Shown piece by piece: positions 5,752 to 5,963 of a stretch of DNA of 5,963 bases; position 1 is the stretch's first letter, and each line of letters begins with the position of its first letter. Under the pieces are notes generated by a model. The model was not told where the DNA came from. It did not search any database and was given only the letters and a program-made list of their open reading frames with translations. Made by a program: the position numbers and the translations under genes. The DNA is from Mariprofundaceae bacterium (GTDB taxonomy: Bacteria; Pseudomonadota; Zetaproteobacteria; Mariprofundales; Mariprofundaceae). The stretch is from the NCBI GenBank assembly GCA_027018975.1, contig JALUXN010000303.1, forward strand, positions 1 through 5,963. The letters are read 5' to 3'.

Positions 5752-5893
5752 TAAGATAGATGGCGTCGATCCGAAACCTAACCATTGTTGAATAGAGAAG
5801 TCTGGCAGTCAGCAACAGCGCTGCCGATATTGTTGATCACACTGAATAACAGCCTGCCGGGCGGGCTGAGTAACCGGGACGGTAAATAACACC
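5752..5893 (+). promoter_or_regulatory. Leader region of the downstream gene (probable rpsA leader)
   Basis: This 142-bp gap has no gene. GGCAG (5804-5808) can pair with CTGCC (5821-5825), and a stronger hairpin lies at 5850-5868. The 25 bases before the ATG contain only a weak purine stretch (GGGACGG, 5876-5882) and no canonical Shine-Dalgarno at normal spacing. In E. coli the rpsA start region also lacks a canonical Shine-Dalgarno, is folded, and mediates S1 autoregulation; the same logic may apply here, by inference. TTGATT (5731-5736) and TAAGAT (5752-5757) resemble promoter hexamers, but the 15-bp spacing is short, so no promoter is called. Confidence 0.35.
5850..5868 (+). promoter_or_regulatory. 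Stem-loop 25 nt upstream of the last gene
   Basis: CAGCCTG (5850-5856) pairs with CGGGCTG (5862-5868) through seven pairs, one of them U-G, closing a CCGGG loop. No U-tract follows, so a terminator is unlikely. Its place just before a start codon with a weak ribosome binding site makes a translational role more plausible, but this is not shown by the sequence. Confidence 0.4.
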
Positions 5894-5963
5894 ATGAGCG
5901 AAACCACACAGATTGAGACCACGACAGAAGCAGCAGAAACAGCAAACGCCGCAAGCAGCGAGG
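5894..5963 (+). CDS. rpsA: Start of a gene, probably 30S ribosomal protein S1 (N-terminal fragment)
   Basis: Only 23 codons are inside the window, so the call rests mainly on position: rpsA follows cmk in most gamma- and betaproteobacteria. S1 binds mRNA and helps the 30S subunit initiate on weak or structured start sites. The visible residues begin MSETTQIETTTEAAE and are rich in Thr, Ala and Glu; they do not show the usual S1 beginning (ESFAQLFEESL-like), which could still follow if this is an N-terminal extension. Codons are A-rich (ACA, GAA, GCA), unlike the GCG/GCC-heavy genes before it, as is common at starts of highly expressed genes. Another gene cannot be excluded. Confidence 0.55.
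   Translation, partial: MSETTQIETTTEAAETANAASSE

Noticed and set aside
5850..5868. Intrinsic terminator after cmk
   Set aside because: A stem-loop is present but it is followed by AGTAACCGGG, not a T-run.

Overview
The window carries the conserved aromatic amino acid biosynthesis block pheA - hisC - tyrA - aroA - cmk - (rpsA), all on the + strand. It very probably comes from a high-GC gammaproteobacterial chromosome. Gene order alone fits both gamma- and betaproteobacteria. The AroA protein has the SAQVKS, RDHTE and RPMRRV signatures of the Pseudomonas/Xanthomonas/CP4-like branch rather than the E. coli/Burkholderia type, which favours a gammaproteobacterium outside the enteric group. I cannot name the genus from sequence alone.

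Layout. Bases 1-249 are a repeat-rich leader with no gene: the right end of a dispersed palindromic repeat, degenerate 21-22 bp direct repeats, a hairpin and a diverged copy of a second repeat. pheA (chorismate mutase/prephenate dehydratase) and hisC (class II aminotransferase) overlap by ATGA. A 152-bp gap holding a 70-bp hairpin repeat separates hisC from tyrA (prephenate/arogenate dehydrogenase). A 174-bp gap filled by a different, roughly 140-bp palindromic element separates tyrA from aroA (EPSP synthase). aroA and cmk (cytidylate kinase) overlap by about one base (TGATG). A 142-bp leader then precedes the first 23 codons of a gene that by position should be rpsA (ribosomal protein S1), although its N-terminus is not the usual one.

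How the genes work together. AroA makes EPSP on the way to chorismate. The two domains of PheA convert chorismate to prephenate and then phenylpyruvate. TyrA takes the tyrosine branch, and the HisC-type aminotransferase can supply the transamination step as well as its histidine-pathway reaction. Cmk and S1 are the housekeeping genes that normally follow aroA. The core genes look intact and ordinary. The unusual part is the repeat content: each within-operon junction that is not translationally overlapped contains a palindromic repeat, and the element between tyrA and aroA sits exactly where related bacteria such as Pseudomonas have a TyrA-AroA fusion. I found no new enzyme or defence system.
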